NCBI RefSeq assembly: GCF_008033135.1
Contig: NZ_CP041335.1
Location: 1,679,925 to 1,743,924 of the forward strand
Source: Chitinolyticbacter meiyuanensis
GTDB taxonomy: Bacteria; Pseudomonadota; Gammaproteobacteria; Burkholderiales; Chitinibacteraceae
DNA length: 64,000 nt
Reading direction: 5' to 3'
In this document: positions 62,575-64,000 of the stretch, piece after piece
How positions within the stretch are numbered: the first letter of the stretch is position 1
Layout of the letters: every line of letters starts with the position of its first letter
Program-made: the position numbers and the translations under genes
The notes under the pieces: generated by a model
Seen by the model: the letters and a program-made list of their open reading frames with translations, nothing else
The model's database searches: none
Told to the model about the DNA's origin: nothing

Positions 62575-64000
62575 TTATTCCGCGCGCCATAGCGCGATGC
62601 TGACATCCGGTCGCCACGCCGGCTGCGACGTGTGTGCCACCGTGCACAGCCAGGTGCGTCCGGCAAAGCTGACCCGATCGCCCAGTGCATAGCTGCCATC
62701 GGCTCGCCACGGCGTGATGGTGGGCGAGGGCCGGACTTCCGGCACGGCATCGGCGTTCACCACATGGCTGCAGGCACCCAGCGCCCGCCAAGCGTCCCAC
62801 TCGCCGGAGCGGGTGGGGTTTTCGCCCTGTGTCCACCACTTGGCCTCGAAGTTGGTGCTGGCGACGCTCACGCGCTGGCCGGCAGTGTAGGCCGTGCCGG
62901 TGCTCCAGGCCGCGTAGCAGCCGGGCACCGTGGGGCCGATGGCGAAGCGTGCCACTTCCGGATCGTGATCGCTGGTCTGTTCGTGGAATTCGGCGTTGAC
63001 GTGCACCACGTCGTATTCCGCGCGTGCTGCAAGGTTGGCGCTGGCCAGGATGTGGTCGAGCGCCTGGCTGTTGCCGTCGTACACATAGGTGTAGCGCTCG
63101 TTCTCCGGCAGCAGCTCCACCAGGTCGACGAGACCGGCCGCCTTCAGCGCACCCACCGGGTTCGAGAACGGGAAGTCATTCAGGTCGCCCAGCACGATGA
63201 CCTTGGCGTTCGCATCGCGGGTGGTGAGTTCGCGCACGAAGCCGGCAACCAGCCCGGCCTGCTGCTGCCGTTGGGTTTCCGAGACCAGCAGTGGCGGCTG
63301 GTTGCGGCCAAACAGCGGCTCATCGCCGCCCTTGGAATTCCAGTGGTTGGCGATCACGAACAGCGTTTCGCCGGCGAAGCGGAACTCGGCCACCAGCGGC
63401 TTGCGGCTATTGGCGAAGGCCGCATCGTTCGGTGCGATACGCCCAGGGCTGTGCGTGAGGCAGACGCGATTGCCGCAATCGGTGACGCCGACGGCGATGC
63501 TGGCGCCGCCGCCCGGTTTGTCGCCGAATTCGATGCGGTTCGGGTTGTAGAGGAAGGCGACGCGGATATTGCCGCCGGGCTGGCCGCCATCGGCATCATC
63601 CACCGGGTCGATCGCCCGCCAGGCGTAGGCCGGGCCGCCCGCCGCGCCGATGGCGGCGACGAGGCGATTCAGCGTTTCGCTCGCCGAGACCACGGCGTCG
63701 TTGTCCGGGCCGTTGTTGTCCTGCACTTCCATCAGGCCGATCAGATCCGGCGCCTGCAGATGGGTGACGATCTGCACCGCAAGGCGCTGGAACTTGGCGG
63801 CGTCGTCGCGGGGCGAGAGGTTCTCGACGTTGAACGAGGCGACCGACAGCTCGCCCAGCCGGACGGGGCGCGTGGTTTCGGGCAGAAGGCCGCCGCTGAT
63901 GACGGTGCCGAGCTCGGTGGCGAGCAGCTTGTAGTTGCCGAAGCTGTAGTCGAGCACGCCGATCGCGCGGCTGAGGCTGTCGCCGACATTGAGCTTGGGC
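62575..64000 (-). CDS. ExeM/NucH-type extracellular endonuclease with two chitin-binding-type modules (start outside window)
   Basis: The frame is open through the right edge; 475 residues of the C-terminal part are present. The first part is an endonuclease/exonuclease/phosphatase-fold domain of the ExeM/NucH type (VASFNVENLS, DLIGLMEVQD, ANHWNSKGGD, LGDLNDFP, SDHDPEVA). Two CBM5/12-like modules follow without a long linker (GCYAAWSTG to GAC; then ITPWRADGSYALGDRVSFAG to IALWRAE). Such enzymes are secreted and degrade extracellular DNA. The module pair matches the one on the minor pilin at 34493. Confidence 0.88.
   Translation of the reverse strand, partial: PKLNVGDSLSRAIGVLDYSFGNYKLLATELGTVISGGLLPETTRPVRLGELSVASFNVENLSPRDDAAKFQRLAVQIVTHLQAPDLIGLMEVQDNNGPDNDAVVSASETLNRLVAAIGAAGGPAYAWRAIDPVDDADGGQPGGNIRVAFLYNPNRIEFGDKPGGGASIAVGVTDCGNRVCLTHSPGRIAPNDAAFANSRKPLVAEFRFAGETLFVIANHWNSKGGDEPLFGRNQPPLLVSETQRQQQAGLVAGFVRELTTRDANAKVIVLGDLNDFPFSNPVGALKAAGLVDLVELLPENERYTYVYDGNSQALDHILASANLAARAEYDVVHVNAEFHEQTSDHDPEVARFAIGPTVPGCYAAWSTGTAYTAGQRVSVASTNFEAKWWTQGENPTRSGEWDAWRALGACSHVVNADAVPEVRPSPTITPWRADGSYALGDRVSFAGRTWLCTVAHTSQPAWRPDVSIALWRAE

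Overview
The window reads as a chromosomal segment of a GC-rich, Gram-negative betaproteobacterium. The best fit is Neisseriales, near the chitin-degrading Chitinibacteraceae/Chromobacteriaceae; this rests on gene content and was not tested by a search. Supporting signs are DUF6776-bactofilin-erpA, rplM-rpsI, FNR-hemN, a phasin, type IV minor pilins, and chitin-binding-type modules on two exported proteins. About 70 protein genes, two identical tRNA-Asn genes, several promoters and about 15 intrinsic terminators can be supported. There is no rRNA, CRISPR array, prophage or insertion sequence.

Layout. 1-3.5 kb: the end of an ECF41-type sigma factor and its carboxymuconolactone-decarboxylase partner, then small housekeeping proteins (YigZ, a zinc ribbon, a YkgJ-type protein, EI24, OsmC). 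3.5-6.5 kb: an unannotated, terminator-bounded small-RNA candidate, rplM-rpsI, DUF6776, bactofilin and erpA. 6.6-14 kb: polyphosphate:AMP phosphotransferase, a RutE-like nitroreductase, a glutamine amidotransferase, fabI, YgfZ and an AsmA-like protein. 14-26 kb: tandem tRNA-Asn, RNA methyltransferases (rsmJ, rlmJ, rlmM), MtfA, a glycosyltransferase/phosphoesterase pair, nagD, mscL and rarD. 26-32 kb: exported proteins, namely a phytase-like/GDPD composite lipoprotein, a tandem-repeat lipoprotein and two tandem DUF4344 metallopeptidase lipoproteins, partly in DNA that looks less GC-rich than its surroundings. 32-34.3 kb: an Orn/Lys/Arg decarboxylase with a highly structured leader.

34.5-39 kb is the most distinctive region: a minor-pilin operon (pilE-like, fimT, pilW, pilX, pilV) with no PilY1 gene. 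It ends, beyond an intrinsic terminator, in a second PilV-like pilin fused through Pro/Thr linkers to two chitin-binding-type (CBM5/12-like) modules. The same pair of modules is carried by the extracellular nuclease at the right edge. Together they suggest that the cell tethers pili and a secreted nuclease to chitin-type surfaces.

39-64 kb: TsaC/Sua5, dnaE, a YjfB-like motility peptide, a phasin, divergent fnr and hemN sharing a perfect FNR box, a CheY-CheC-PAS/GGDEF module, the stress triad prkA-yeaH-spoVR, fadH, a membrane diguanylate cyclase, a repeat-bearing 630-bp intergenic region, gnd and the partial nuclease gene. Regulatory themes visible in the sequence are an ECF41-type promoter, FNR control of haem synthesis and at least two GGDEF enzymes with product-inhibition motifs.
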